A DNA stretch of 35,422 bases from Bacillota bacterium (GCA_023439545.1 JAEXNT010000003.1:1-35422), one strand, 5' to 3'; positions 6,074-14,782 are shown, counted from the first letter of the stretch. Translations and numbers: made by a program. Notes: generated from the letters alone by a model not told the origin.

Positions 6074-7740
6074 ACGATCTGCTCCCTGCAATTCTGATTA
6101 TTGGTAAAGGCGATTTCTATCCGGGTCCCTTCCCCAACCTTGCTGTCATAGTGAACTTTCCCATTAAGGAAGTACACCAGTTGATTTACATTGTGGATTC
6201 CAAGTCCCTCATTTCCCTTAAGTTTTATTATATCCATGTTGAAACCTATGCCGTCGTCCGTAATATCCAATACGGTTTTATCGGCCCCGATTGACAGATC
6301 TATGTCTATTGTTCTTGCTTTGCCATGATGGACCGAATTTCCTATGCTTTCGCAAATTATCCTGTACACTGCCTTCTTCTTTGAAGCCGGCAGCAGCGAC
6401 GTATCCCCGGTTATGCTGAAATTGACCCTCGTACCGCTCAGGTTGCATATTTCATTAATCCTCTCCCTGATGTCGGAGGCGAAATTGTCCGTCCCGTTCT
6501 TTTGCCAGCTTAATCCGTATATTGCCTTTCTAAGGTCTTTCATTATATTTTTCAGCGTGTCCCTCATAAACATCAACTGGTCATACACCTGGTGCGTTTC
6601 AAGTTCTTCGTACTGCTTCATCAGCGAAGAGATACCGCACGACGCTATAAAAAGCCTTTGAAGTATGCTGTCGTGTATCTCGTTTGCGATCCTGTTCTGC
6701 TCCTCGGCTATCAGGAGCCTCCCGTTGACCTTCTCCAGTTCGATCTTCTCCAGCACGATGGCGCTCAGGCCGGAGAGTATCTTGAGCTGCTCTATATTTT
6801 CCGTGTATTCCTCCGAGTGCCTAAGATGCATTATATCGATGCCAAGGATCCCATAGGACATATAGTTCGAATTGACAAATACCAGCAGGAACCGCCTGCC
6901 TAAAATGTCGAACTCAAATGGCTTATCAAAATCCTCCTCCCTGAACGTGAACTTTGACAGGCATTCTTCGAGCTGTTCCCGGGTAATCACACGGCTGCTT
7001 TCCGTCGTAATTATGATCTCCTGCTTCTCCCTGGATAACGAATAGAAAAAGACCATATCCGACTGGGTAATTTTTGCCGCATACCTGTTAACCATATCGA
7101 ACAACTGCTCCCTGTTGTTCTGGGTTGAGAAAAGGCTTATGGTCTGATACAGCTCCATTATGTATTCCATTGATTTTTTTACTTTTCTATTTGCCAGGCT
7201 AAGCTGTGAATAATATCTTGTAAGCAATTGTATCGCAACGGTTACCAGAACGAAGCCCAGAACCGTATCGAGCATGGCGCCGATCGTCGCGCTCAATGAA
7301 GCTTTCGTCCTGACGGACTCTACGTACGCTATCCAGTTTACAACAAGCAGGTAAACGGTGAAATTAATCCAGCAATACCTGCTTTTAAGCTCTACAGACG
7401 CTATAAGAACCGTATTTACGCAATACCAGATGTACGGGCTGCCGATCCCGCCGGAAGGAATAAGTAAAATGATATTACCCATAGTTTCAATAATTATCAG
7501 CAGCAGGATTTTGTCCTTCGCTCCCTTGCTTTTTATATACAAATTGCCCAATATGGCCGAGGATACAGTGATACAGAGGATAATAAAAAGCTTTCTCGTT
7601 ATAGTATGGTTCGTTACCCCAAAAAAGTAAAATGATGATGTAAAAATAAGCGATATATACCTATAAAGAAATATAAGTCTATTTATCTCGGGCAGCTTTC
7701 TGAATTCCTTAAGTTTTTCATTAATTACAAACACTAGCAT
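6070..7740 (-). CDS. Membrane sensor histidine kinase, NarL/DegS (HisKA_3) type
   Basis: 556 residues. About six hydrophobic segments between residues 20 and 185 form a membrane sensor region, followed by a GAF-like domain (about 195-340). The dimerisation box is AEEQNRIANEIHDSILQRLF with the phospho-accepting His near residue 360. The ATPase domain has ICESIGNSVHHGKA (N box), DITDDGIGF (G1) and GNEGLGIHNV (G2). It would autophosphorylate and pass phosphate to a LuxR-type regulator. Its partner gene, overlapping by ATGA, has collapsed, so signalling must go to another regulator or has been lost. Two palindromes lie before the start codon. Downstream cargo are two exported SipW-class proteins. 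Confidence 0.93.
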   Translation of the reverse strand: MLVFVINEKLKEFRKLPEINRLIFLYRYISLIFTSSFYFFGVTNHTITRKLFIILCITVSSAILGNLYIKSKGAKDKILLLIIIETMGNIILLIPSGGIGSPYIWYCVNTVLIASVELKSRYCWINFTVYLLVVNWIAYVESVRTKASLSATIGAMLDTVLGFVLVTVAIQLLTRYYSQLSLANRKVKKSMEYIMELYQTISLFSTQNNREQLFDMVNRYAAKITQSDMVFFYSLSREKQEIIITTESSRVITREQLEECLSKFTFREEDFDKPFEFDILGRRFLLVFVNSNYMSYGILGIDIMHLRHSEEYTENIEQLKILSGLSAIVLEKIELEKVNGRLLIAEEQNRIANEIHDSILQRLFIASCGISSLMKQYEELETHQVYDQLMFMRDTLKNIMKDLRKAIYGLSWQKNGTDNFASDIRERINEICNLSGTRVNFSITGDTSLLPASKKKAVYRIICESIGNSVHHGKARTIDIDLSIGADKTVLDITDDGIGFNMDIIKLKGNEGLGIHNVNQLVYFLNGKVHYDSKVGEGTRIEIAFTNNQNCREQIV

Positions 7741-7745
7741 TCACC

Positions 7746-7786
7746 TGTATCCTGGATACACAGTTAAGTTATACCATATAGGTATA
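7746..7786 (-). promoter_or_regulatory. Two palindromes before the sensor-kinase start codon
   Basis: TGTATCC-T-GGATACA (7746-7760) is a perfect 7-bp inverted repeat, five bases before the ATG; on the minus strand it contains AGGA, the likely ribosome binding site. A second perfect repeat, TATACC-ATATA-GGTATA, spans 7770-7786. They could be operator sites or, for the first, an RNA hairpin that hides the ribosome binding site. Confidence 0.4.
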
Positions 7787-8062
7787 TTTCTAATTATTTC
7801 CTTTATACACAGATTATAATACATTAGCAGGGAAAAAATTCATGTTGCTTTTTGTCCGAGAAATATAAAAATTATTATCCTGTTTTCCGTATTTTTCTGC
7901 CATAAAGATTACCAAGCAACAAATATCGAAGGCTTGTCCACTATTTCCTGCCCCTTTTTTTTACATCCGGTTAAATATTGCAGTATTTGAATAATGAACA
8001 GGTGTAAGAAATGCAGATATGCTTGAAGGACTAAGACAGATAAGACATGGAGTTTGAAAAGG
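7787..8062. other. Intergenic region between the kinase and DUF116 genes
   Basis: About 320 bases between the kinase start and the DUF116 stop. AT-rich, with no convincing ORF, tRNA tail or strong terminator hairpin. It must hold the kinase promoter and the 3' end of the upstream operon; I cannot fix either with confidence. Confidence 0.4.
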
Positions 8063-9220
8063 CTAGATGCCCAGTATGGTATTCAGCTGCTGCATATTGA
8101 TGCCGGTAGGGATGCCTTCCCTGTGCCAGTGGTTTTTGCAGCCGCAGTAATCAAGCAGGACGCATTGCGCGGGGATATCCATATCGTCCAGCAGCCAGCC
8201 GCCGGAAACAAGATTCAGCACACAGGCAACACCAACAACGCCTGTATCTGCGTTCAGCCAGGAATAGCCGCCGTGGTTTGCAGATATCGAAGACTCGTGC
8301 GACACCATCTCTACCCGGAAGCCTTTTTCTCTCCCCATCCGCACAAGGCTGAACACGTTGCAGCCTTCAGTACACCCTGCGCAGCGGAAGCCTTTTTCGT
8401 CCTGCCGCCCTTTGCACTCTCCCTCCGGCAGGAGTCTCATGCACAAGGGAATAAGCACGGCTTTTTCACGCGTTTTAAGGAACCTTTCTCTGAAAGCCCT
8501 GTTCATTATTTCTGCTCCGACCATGTTCAGATGGTATTCGTCCCTTCTGCGCCCGCAGAATATAACATCCTCGCGCCAGTAATGCTCCGGTCTGAACTCG
8601 TTCAGATACCTGTCAACATTTTCGGTATACTTGCCGAGCGCTTCTTCGCTCCTGTCACCGAACCATGCCGCCAGAGTTATTGAAGTGGCGAGGATATCTT
8701 CAGCCTCTTCCCTTTTCAAGGTTTTTAAATATTGCTCCCATCCCCTCAGTCTGATCACTTCCCGGTGGAATTCGCCCGCAGCGTCAAGCCAGTCCAACAG
8801 CAGATCAAGGTGCTCCAGGGATACATCCAGCTTGAACAAATGATCGTACAAGTCCGGTGAAAGATATATGGTCGACAGTATGCCCCTGATAAAATCTATA
8901 CCGGGTTTAAGTGTTCCACCCTGCCTGCGGAGCTTCGCAAGTCCGCTCAGCAGCTGTGCAGGAGTCTTCTCAAAGCTTGAAGAATCACCGCTGTAGATAT
9001 TCCAAAGGGTTCCCAGGACCAGCAGCTCGAATGAGTATTCCCCGCGGGAACGCAGCCGCTGCGTCGTATTTATGGCGCAATACGCCGAATAGCCCGACAC
9101 GGCAGCCTTCAAAAGCTCGTCGCATTGTCCGAGCACCTCATCCGTAAACGCAGCCAATTCACGGTAAAACAAATCAGAGCTATCTTCCGTAACTCTCAAC
9201 GAATATGTTATTGTATACAT
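8063..9220 (-). CDS. DUF116-domain protein with cysteine-rich metal-site motif
   Basis: 385 residues. The C-terminal half (about residue 250 on) is a DUF116 domain: AVLIPLCMRLLPEGECKG, then CAGCTEGCNVFSLVRMG, then GVVGVACVLNLVSGGWLLDD, and VLLDYCGCKNHWH. The cysteines (C-x-x-C-x-x-x-C and C-G-C) are conserved in the family and probably bind a metal or Fe-S cluster. Residues 1-240 are a family-specific helical region without a recognised domain. The biochemical role of DUF116 is not established, though members occur near lipoyl, radical-SAM and metal-enzyme genes in anaerobes. The ATG at 9220 has AGGGGC/AGGA before it. It is the last gene of the topB run, 30 bases behind the DUF2161 gene. Confidence 0.8.
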   Translation of the reverse strand: MYTITYSLRVTEDSSDLFYRELAAFTDEVLGQCDELLKAAVSGYSAYCAINTTQRLRSRGEYSFELLVLGTLWNIYSGDSSSFEKTPAQLLSGLAKLRRQGGTLKPGIDFIRGILSTIYLSPDLYDHLFKLDVSLEHLDLLLDWLDAAGEFHREVIRLRGWEQYLKTLKREEAEDILATSITLAAWFGDRSEEALGKYTENVDRYLNEFRPEHYWREDVIFCGRRRDEYHLNMVGAEIMNRAFRERFLKTREKAVLIPLCMRLLPEGECKGRQDEKGFRCAGCTEGCNVFSLVRMGREKGFRVEMVSHESSISANHGGYSWLNADTGVVGVACVLNLVSGGWLLDDMDIPAQCVLLDYCGCKNHWHREGIPTGINMQQLNTILGI

Positions 9221-9250
9221 TTTCCTGCCCCTTCAGACTTCCATTCTCAA

Positions 9251-10135
9251 CTATATAATACTGTTCTTCTGTTTCTTTGGTTTCTTTTTGGCTTTCGGCG
9301 CTTTATAACCCTCCGCGGCCCCGACTTCTTCCGCGATTCCGCCGGAATCTTCCGTCTGGCCAGGGGCTTCCGCGACTCCGGCTTCTTCCGCCTGGCCGGG
9401 GGCTTCCTTCTCCGAGATCAGCTCCATATAATGCTTCACTAGCTCCGGATAACCGGTCAAAAATTCGCGGGCAGATTCATTCAACGTATACATGCCCCTC
9501 GATACCTTGGTGAACCAACCGTAGTGGTTGTCTCTAAGGATATTGGGCGTCTTTGCGCTCGTGCCCAGCTTCCTCATCTGAGCGGGGGACATATCACCGA
9601 ATCTCATCAAACAGCAGGCAACATGGGCAGCCTGCTCCCGATAGGCAGTCATGAGCTTTGTCCTGTTAGCGCCGCCGGTATTGTAATGGCCGCTCCTTCC
9701 GACAGTTTCCTTTATTATATGGCTGCGCACCTTTTTATTGGAGCGCAGGCTCCTTAGCCGGTCAAAGGTATTGGGGTGGAAATGTACTTCCACCTGGTCC
9801 TCTTTACGGTTCAGTGCAACGGTGATCAATCCGAGCTCGAGGCGCCGCAGCAGCATGCACATGTCGCGCCAGCCGGCATTCCGCATCCCGCCCTTCGGCA
9901 GCGGAATCGCTACATATACCGAATCGGTCACACGCTGTCGCCTAACAGCCTGACTGAGGAGCTTCAGATTGAATGACGTCTTCAATTCGACTACTAACAG
10001 GTCATCGCCCATTATCGCCGCAAGATCGCAGCCCTTCACCTCTCCCTGTACCTGGTAGCCCAGCGCTTCGAGATAATCGTGCACAGGTTTGTAAAGATCG
10101 GTCTCGCGTATGTTTTCCTTCTTCGGCACACCCAT
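9251..10135 (-). CDS. DUF2161 family PD-(D/E)XK-type nuclease-like protein
   Basis: About 295 residues. The N-terminus holds the PD-(D/E)XK core: a helix DLYKPVHDYLEALGYQVQGE, then GCDLAAIMGDDLLVVELKTS with Asp and Glu-x-Lys as catalytic candidates, and SVYVAIPLP. This is the DUF2161 family, predicted as phosphodiesterases. The middle has a winged-helix-like part (LGTSAKTPNILRDNHYGWF). The tail is low-complexity (EAPGQAEE, EAPGQTED repeats) and ends in a Lys-rich stretch (KAKKKPKKQK), possibly for nucleic-acid contact. I start at ATG 10135; GTG at 10129 has better spacing from AGGGG. A start at 10228 would overlap topB. It lies 67 bases behind topB, so a DNA-related role is plausible but unproven. 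Confidence 0.8.
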   Translation of the reverse strand: MGVPKKENIRETDLYKPVHDYLEALGYQVQGEVKGCDLAAIMGDDLLVVELKTSFNLKLLSQAVRRQRVTDSVYVAIPLPKGGMRNAGWRDMCMLLRRLELGLITVALNRKEDQVEVHFHPNTFDRLRSLRSNKKVRSHIIKETVGRSGHYNTGGANRTKLMTAYREQAAHVACCLMRFGDMSPAQMRKLGTSAKTPNILRDNHYGWFTKVSRGMYTLNESAREFLTGYPELVKHYMELISEKEAPGQAEEAGVAEAPGQTEDSGGIAEEVGAAEGYKAPKAKKKPKKQKNSII

Positions 10136-10202
10136 CACCCCTGTTTTACTTCGACCAAGCTTATATTTGCAGCAAAAATCCACCCGCACGGCCGGCGGAT
10201 GA

Positions 10203-12386
10203 TCAGGTTTTCCACTTGGATAACGCATCGGCCAGAGCTGAATTTATTGTTTCATCAGATTCCTGATGTCTCAGGAAATTGCTGACTTCCTTCTTGTTGA
10301 CCTGATCTCCCTTCCGTTTTTTAAATGCCTCGAGTTTTTCACGGTAACCGCATGTACAATAAAAGGCCTTGTTTTCGCCCTCGCCTCTAATCTCCATCTT
10401 TTTGTGGCACTCAGGACAGCGCGCATTTGAGATTTGGGACACAGCTTTACGAAAACCGCATTCACGATTGGGGCAAACAAGCATTTTCCCTTTCTTGCCG
10501 TTTACGTCCAATAGGTTTTTGCCGCAGTCCGGGCATTTTTCCCGGGTCACATTGTCATGCCTGTATTCTCCTGCGCCCGATATAACGTTGGCAACGAGCT
10601 TTGTCGCATAATTCCTCATATCCAGTACGAATGCTTTGGAGTTCATCCTGCCCCTGCTGATCAGTGAAAGCTGCTGCTCCCATTTGGCGGTAAGCTCGGG
10701 CGATTTCAGATCGGAAGGCACGAGACCTATCAGCTGTATCCCCTTGGAAGTCGGAAATATTTCCTTTCCTTTTCTTTCTACGTAAAATGTGCTGAAAAGC
10801 TTTTCGATTATATCCGCTCTGGTCGCAGGTGTCCCAAGTCCGCTTGTATTCTCCAGCATTTCCCTAAGCGCCTTGTTTTCGACGAATTTGCCCGGATGCT
10901 CCATAGCCGTCAGGAGAGTAGCCTCGGTGTACCTGGCAGGCGGCTTAGTCTTTCCGTTAACCAGTTTCGCAGAAACGATTCTGCCGCTCTGGCCCTTGCT
11001 GACGTCAGGAAGGGATTGATCGTTACCCAAACGATCTTCAACGTCGATATCCTCGTCCTCATCCAGACCGTCAAAGCCTTCATATACGGCCTTCCAGCCC
11101 AATCCTCTGATTATTTTGCCCCTGGCGGTAAACAGCTCGCCCTTTACATCCAGTTTCACGGTAGTTTGCTCGTATTCAAAAGGAGAGCACAAAACAGCAA
11201 TGAATCTTTTTACTATGAGATCATAAACATTCCTCTCTTCGGTATTCAATGCCGCAAGGTCCACATACTGCTCGGTGGGGATGATGGCATGATGGTCTGT
11301 GACCTTGCTGCCATCGACAAAGCGTTTGGTAACATTCATCCTGTTCCTCAGGACACTCTGCGCAAGCCTGGCATATGGTCCGATCGATATTGCCTTAAGT
11401 CTTTCCGGCAGCGTCGGTACGATGTCCTCGCTGATATACCTGGAATCCGTCCGCGGATATGTGACGAGCTTATGCGTTTCATACAGCCTTTGCATGATGT
11501 TCAGAGTCTGCTTCGCAGAGTAACCGTATTTCCTGTTCGCATCGCGCTGAAGTTCCGTAAGGTCATACGCGAGCGGCGGGAGCTCCTTTTTCGCTTCCCT
11601 GGCGACTTCTCCGACCGTTCCGGCCTGTCCTGACACTTTTGACAATATACTGTCCGCCCTTGCCTTGTCAAACAGCCTTGCCTGTCCCGTTGTCCTGTCC
11701 TGCCACTGCAGATTGAAGCCGTTAAAGCCTGCGCTTATGGTCCAGAAATCCTTGGGTACGAATTTTCTGATCTCGTCTTCACGTTCGACTATCATCGCCA
11801 GAGTCGGGGTTTGGACCCTCCCGGCGGACAGCTGGGCGTTGTATTTGCAGGTCAATGCCCTGGTAACGTTAAGCCCGACTAGCCAGTCTGCTTCCGACCT
11901 GCTTTGTGCGGAAAGGAAAAGATCATCGTATTCCCTGCCGGGTTTCAGATTTGCAAAGCCTTCCTTTATAGCCCTATCTGTCTGGGAAGATATCCATAGC
12001 CGCTTCACGGGCTTTCTGAAACCCGCCTTCGATATTATCCATCGTGCTACGAGCTCTCCTTCCCTGCCCGCATCCGTGGCAATGACAAGTTCGTCTATAT
12101 CCTCCCTATGCAGCAGGTTTTTCACAATATTAAATTGCTTCGACGTCTCCCTGATTACCACAAGCTCCATCTTTTGCGGCAGCATCGGCAGATCTTCGAG
12201 GTTCCAGGTCTTATACCTGTCACTGTATACTTCGGGGTCCGCAAGAGTGACAAGGTGTCCGAGAGCCCACGTGACGACATATTTTGAGCCTGAAATGAAG
12301 CCGCTGCCATTCTGCCTGCAGTCCAGCACCTTGGCCAATTCTCTGGCCACAGACGGCTTTTCAGCCAGAACTAAAATTTTTCCCAT
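10203..12386 (-). CDS. topB: DNA topoisomerase III (type IA)
   Basis: 727 residues, a typical TopB length. The Toprim domain opens with LVLAEKPSVARELAKVL and carries the acidic motif TDAGREGELVARWI near residue 105, which binds Mg2+. The catalytic tyrosine is in VTYPRTDSRYISE near residue 310. The C-terminus has two cysteine modules (CPDCGKN ... CPNRECGF and CPECHKK ... CTCGY) like the zinc ribbons of type IA enzymes. It cuts one DNA strand and passes another to relax negative supercoils and resolve recombination intermediates. Its ATG follows the HAD-phosphatase stop by one base (TGAAATG), so the two are translated together, and it is followed by the DUF2161 gene. Confidence 0.97.
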   Translation of the reverse strand: MGKILVLAEKPSVARELAKVLDCRQNGSGFISGSKYVVTWALGHLVTLADPEVYSDRYKTWNLEDLPMLPQKMELVVIRETSKQFNIVKNLLHREDIDELVIATDAGREGELVARWIISKAGFRKPVKRLWISSQTDRAIKEGFANLKPGREYDDLFLSAQSRSEADWLVGLNVTRALTCKYNAQLSAGRVQTPTLAMIVEREDEIRKFVPKDFWTISAGFNGFNLQWQDRTTGQARLFDKARADSILSKVSGQAGTVGEVAREAKKELPPLAYDLTELQRDANRKYGYSAKQTLNIMQRLYETHKLVTYPRTDSRYISEDIVPTLPERLKAISIGPYARLAQSVLRNRMNVTKRFVDGSKVTDHHAIIPTEQYVDLAALNTEERNVYDLIVKRFIAVLCSPFEYEQTTVKLDVKGELFTARGKIIRGLGWKAVYEGFDGLDEDEDIDVEDRLGNDQSLPDVSKGQSGRIVSAKLVNGKTKPPARYTEATLLTAMEHPGKFVENKALREMLENTSGLGTPATRADIIEKLFSTFYVERKGKEIFPTSKGIQLIGLVPSDLKSPELTAKWEQQLSLISRGRMNSKAFVLDMRNYATKLVANVISGAGEYRHDNVTREKCPDCGKNLLDVNGKKGKMLVCPNRECGFRKAVSQISNARCPECHKKMEIRGEGENKAFYCTCGYREKLEAFKKRKGDQVNKKEVSNFLRHQESDETINSALADALSKWKT

Positions 12387-12387
12387 T

Positions 12388-13065
12388 TCATTTCCTTTCC
12401 TTCTTTACCAATTTCATTTCATCTTCAATGAATTCCTTCAGTTCAATTAGTGAAGTGAACTTCCTGTAAAGGAGTTTTTCCAGTTCTTTGTCGGGTTCGA
12501 TCAGATCGGGCACCATAACGGCCTTCATGCCGGCGCCGTACGCCGACCTGATCCCGTTCGGTGAATCTTCGACGGCAATGCAGTTTTCAGGCACGGAGCC
12601 CAGCTGCCTGCATGCCAGTTCATATATCTCAGGGTCGGGTTTTCCATGCGCGATCATATCGCCTGTCACAATTGCATCAAAATAGCGTGTAATGCCGGCA
12701 GACTCCAGATGCCTCATCGCTCCGGCCTTTCTGGTCGAGGTGGCCAGGGCGATCCCGTAACCGTTACCGCTTAGAAATTCCATAATTTCGAATACACCAG
12801 GTTTCACAGGAAGGCCGTCCCTTTCGATCATCTCCCTGAACTCCTGCGAAGCACGGTCCATAAACTCTTCACAGGGGAATCCGTCCCCGTAGCATTTTGC
12901 AAGAAAATCCCTCGTATCATTATGATTCAGACCTACGCAGCCTTTGATGCCCGTGCTTATATCTGCGATGCCCATTTCCCGCGCAACCTTGTGCCATGCA
13001 TCTGTAGCCAGCCTCTCGGTATCGAAAAGAACCCCGTCCATATCAAAAACAACATTTTCTGTCAT
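12388..13065 (-). CDS. HAD-superfamily phosphatase, beta-phosphoglucomutase-like
   Basis: About 225 residues. All HAD motifs are present: FDMDGVLFDTE (nucleophile Asp and acid/base Asp), ATSTRKA (motif II Thr/Ser), GKPDPEIYELA (motif III Lys), AVEDSPNGIRSAYGAGM (motif IV acidic pair). A helical cap sits between motif I and II, as in the beta-phosphoglucomutase/phosphatase subgroup. Substrate unknown; likely a sugar phosphate. I take the ATG at 13065 (GGAG 6 bases upstream) rather than 13077, which lacks a ribosome binding site. The stop is almost fused to the topB start. The pairing with topB has no evident metabolic logic. Confidence 0.88.
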   Translation of the reverse strand: MTENVVFDMDGVLFDTERLATDAWHKVAREMGIADISTGIKGCVGLNHNDTRDFLAKCYGDGFPCEEFMDRASQEFREMIERDGLPVKPGVFEIMEFLSGNGYGIALATSTRKAGAMRHLESAGITRYFDAIVTGDMIAHGKPDPEIYELACRQLGSVPENCIAVEDSPNGIRSAYGAGMKAVMVPDLIEPDKELEKLLYRKFTSLIELKEFIEDEMKLVKKERK

Positions 13066-13140
13066 AATCGGCTCCATTCTCAGTTGTTACTATTCTATAT
13101 AATAACAAAGAATCCCGACTATGTTAATAAAGTCATTGAA

Positions 13141-13806
13141 TCAATTATTACTCCTGTATTCGCGCATGATGCCGCTGAAAATCTCCGCAGTAGTCGGAGG
13201 TGTAAAGGTGATCGCATTGGCGCCAGCTTCAATAGTCCTCATTATAGAGTCGTCCGTCGGGCCGCCGGTGGCAATGACAGGAACATCCGGGTAACGCTCC
13301 CGTATGCTTTTGACGATCTCTGCAGTTTTGGCAGCGCCGGAAACATTCAGAATAGTCGCTCCCGCTGTCAGTCTTCCTTCGACATCCGTATTTTCCGCAA
13401 CGATTGTAATAACCAGCGGTATGTCGATTTTTTCACAGGCTCGCCTGATCGTCTCATTTGGCGCGGGAGCATTTACAACCACCCCTATAGCGCCCTGGAA
13501 TTCGGCGTCGAGAGCCAGGTTTATCAGCCTCTGGCCGCCGGTAAGTCCTCCGCCGACTCCGCAGAAAACAGGAACATCCGATGCATGAATGATGGCATGG
13601 GTAATGATGGGCTGGGGCGTGAAAGGGTAAATTGCAATAACGGCATTGGCATTGCAGTTTTTTATGATCGCTACGTCTGTCGAAAACAGGATCGATTTGA
13701 TAAGCCTGCCGAAGATCCTTATCCCGCTTGCATTTGATATCGCTTCGGGTACATGGACCATATTCTTCCTGAGATTGCCTTGAATATCCGGAACACTGAC
13801 ATGCAT
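13141..13806 (-). CDS. TIM-barrel phosphate-binding protein, function unknown
   Basis: 221 residues with the pattern of a beta/alpha barrel: strand-loop motifs VPVFCGVGGGLTGGQ, GAIGVVVNAPAP, IPLVITIVAENTD, ATILNVSGAAKTAEI, VPVIATGGPTDDSIMRTIEAGANAITFTPP. The last strands (ATGG, GANAITFTPP) form the usual phosphate-binding site of FMN/PRPP or sugar-phosphate barrels. It resembles clostridial proteins loosely annotated as hydrolase or N-acylmannosamine-6-phosphate epimerase-like, but I cannot assign a reaction. The ATG at 13806 is followed by a normal start; a hairpin (GCCGGCATTAATTGCCGG, about 13882-13900) lies upstream. It is first in the run leading to the HAD phosphatase and topB. Confidence 0.65.
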   Translation of the reverse strand: MHVSVPDIQGNLRKNMVHVPEAISNASGIRIFGRLIKSILFSTDVAIIKNCNANAVIAIYPFTPQPIITHAIIHASDVPVFCGVGGGLTGGQRLINLALDAEFQGAIGVVVNAPAPNETIRRACEKIDIPLVITIVAENTDVEGRLTAGATILNVSGAAKTAEIVKSIRERYPDVPVIATGGPTDDSIMRTIEAGANAITFTPPTTAEIFSGIMREYRSNN

Positions 13807-13918
13807 AAACGATCCTCCGCCATTCAGTGAATGAACTGATTATTTTAAGTTGTCCGGATGTATTGTGAATTATTCGGTGCTCCCGGCAATTAATGCCGGC
13901 AAAACGGTAAGCCCGCTT

Positions 13919-14183
13919 CTACCTCTGCACCCTAGCTCCCTCGCTTTTCATCAGCGCTTCCACTTCCTTCAGGCTAGCCATCGAAGTGTCGCCGGGCGTC
14001 GTCATTGCGAGCGCACCGTTGAGCTGCCCCGTAGTTTACCGCCGGCAGCGGGTCGCCTCTCAGGAAATTGCCTTCGCCGAACTGCAGCACTTTTACCGGA
14101 AACCTTTCCAACGGTCCGACAACAAGATCCGCCGGCAGCTCCGGCCCGCCCTGTTCCAAAAGCAACCTGCTCAAAGTCCTCAT
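13919..14183 (-). pseudogene. Fused remnant: tagaturonate reductase start joined to KDG-kinase-like end
   Basis: The ATG at 14183 has a GGGGG site and opens a reading frame with RFPVKVLQFGEGNFLRG, the nucleotide-binding start of tagaturonate reductase (UxaB, mannitol-dehydrogenase family). Soon after this the frame loses similarity. In a shifted frame on the same strand the sequence reads GALAMTTPGDTSMASLKEVE and ends EGARVQR, stop at 13919, which fits the C-terminus of PfkB-type 2-keto-3-deoxygluconate kinases. Both enzymes belong to galacturonate breakdown, so a deletion probably removed most of a uronate operon and joined its ends. The kinase part is less sure than the UxaB part. Confidence 0.6.
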
Positions 14184-14206
14184 TGCAAAGCCCCCGTTTG
14201 ATTGAA

Positions 14207-14782
14207 TCACGAATACTTGTTCAAAATAGTCCTGGCAAACTCCCTGGCTCCATTTATTGCGTCGGGAGTCTGAAAACTCGCAAGATCATCCTCATCCCTG
14301 ACGGAATACATTCCCACGTATTTCAGCCCTGAGTGCTCACAAAGCCTTTTAATGCCCATTTCAAAAGGCTCGGCGCCATATGCCCGGTCATACCCGTGCG
14401 TGGCAATAACAGCAACGCCCTTGCCGGCCCATAGAGAACCCTTGCCTATTCCGTAAAACTTATTCATTCCGTAATGCCTGTCGAGCATTGCTTTCATTTC
14501 CGGAGTGCAATACCATGTGTAAATCGGCGTGGCAAGCACGATGACATCCGATTTTATGATTTCCTCCACAATAGCCTGCATGTCGTCACGCTGTATACAG
14601 CCATACTCGTCTGAAACCTGCTGGCAGGTGTAACAGGCCTTACACGGGGCGATTTTCTTGCCATGCAACATGGTATAGGATACCTCCGCTCCATTTGCCT
14701 GTAGTTCATCGATAAATGGTTTGCACAATTCGGCTGTATTGCCTTTCAAACGTGGGCTGCCCATAAAAATAGCTATTTTCAT
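14207..14782 (-). CDS. Flavodoxin-like NAD(P)H:FMN reductase / multimeric flavodoxin
   Basis: About 191 residues. FMN phosphate loop: FMGSPRLKGNTAELCKPF at the start. Next comes IAPCKACYTCQQVSDEYGC, a Cys-rich stretch with C-x-x-C-x-x-C typical of the Fe-S or flavodoxin-family NADPH:FMN reductases of anaerobes. DVIVLATPIYTWYCTPEMKAMLDR is the second flavin-binding loop, with aromatic residues. It likely carries electrons for an unknown partner. The start I prefer is ATG 14782, directly opening MKIAIF; an ATG at 14794 lacks a site. Its own promoter is seen at 14866-14894. It lies between the alaS-type gene and the uronate remnant. Confidence 0.88.
   Translation of the reverse strand: MKIAIFMGSPRLKGNTAELCKPFIDELQANGAEVSYTMLHGKKIAPCKACYTCQQVSDEYGCIQRDDMQAIVEEIIKSDVIVLATPIYTWYCTPEMKAMLDRHYGMNKFYGIGKGSLWAGKGVAVIATHGYDRAYGAEPFEMGIKRLCEHSGLKYVGMYSVRDEDDLASFQTPDAINGAREFARTILNKYS

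Noticed and set aside
9251..10135. DUF2161 protein as part of a restriction-modification system
   Set aside because: No methyltransferase or specificity gene is near; its neighbours are topB and DUF116.
10896..12450. Long plus-strand open frames (245 and 261 codons) opposite topB
   Set aside because: Antisense to a gene with complete topoisomerase motifs; no ribosome binding site or recognisable protein.
13850..14332. A 160-codon plus-strand frame across the uronate remnant
   Set aside because: Its antisense strand shows clear UxaB and sugar-kinase end motifs, and the frame overlaps the flavodoxin gene.
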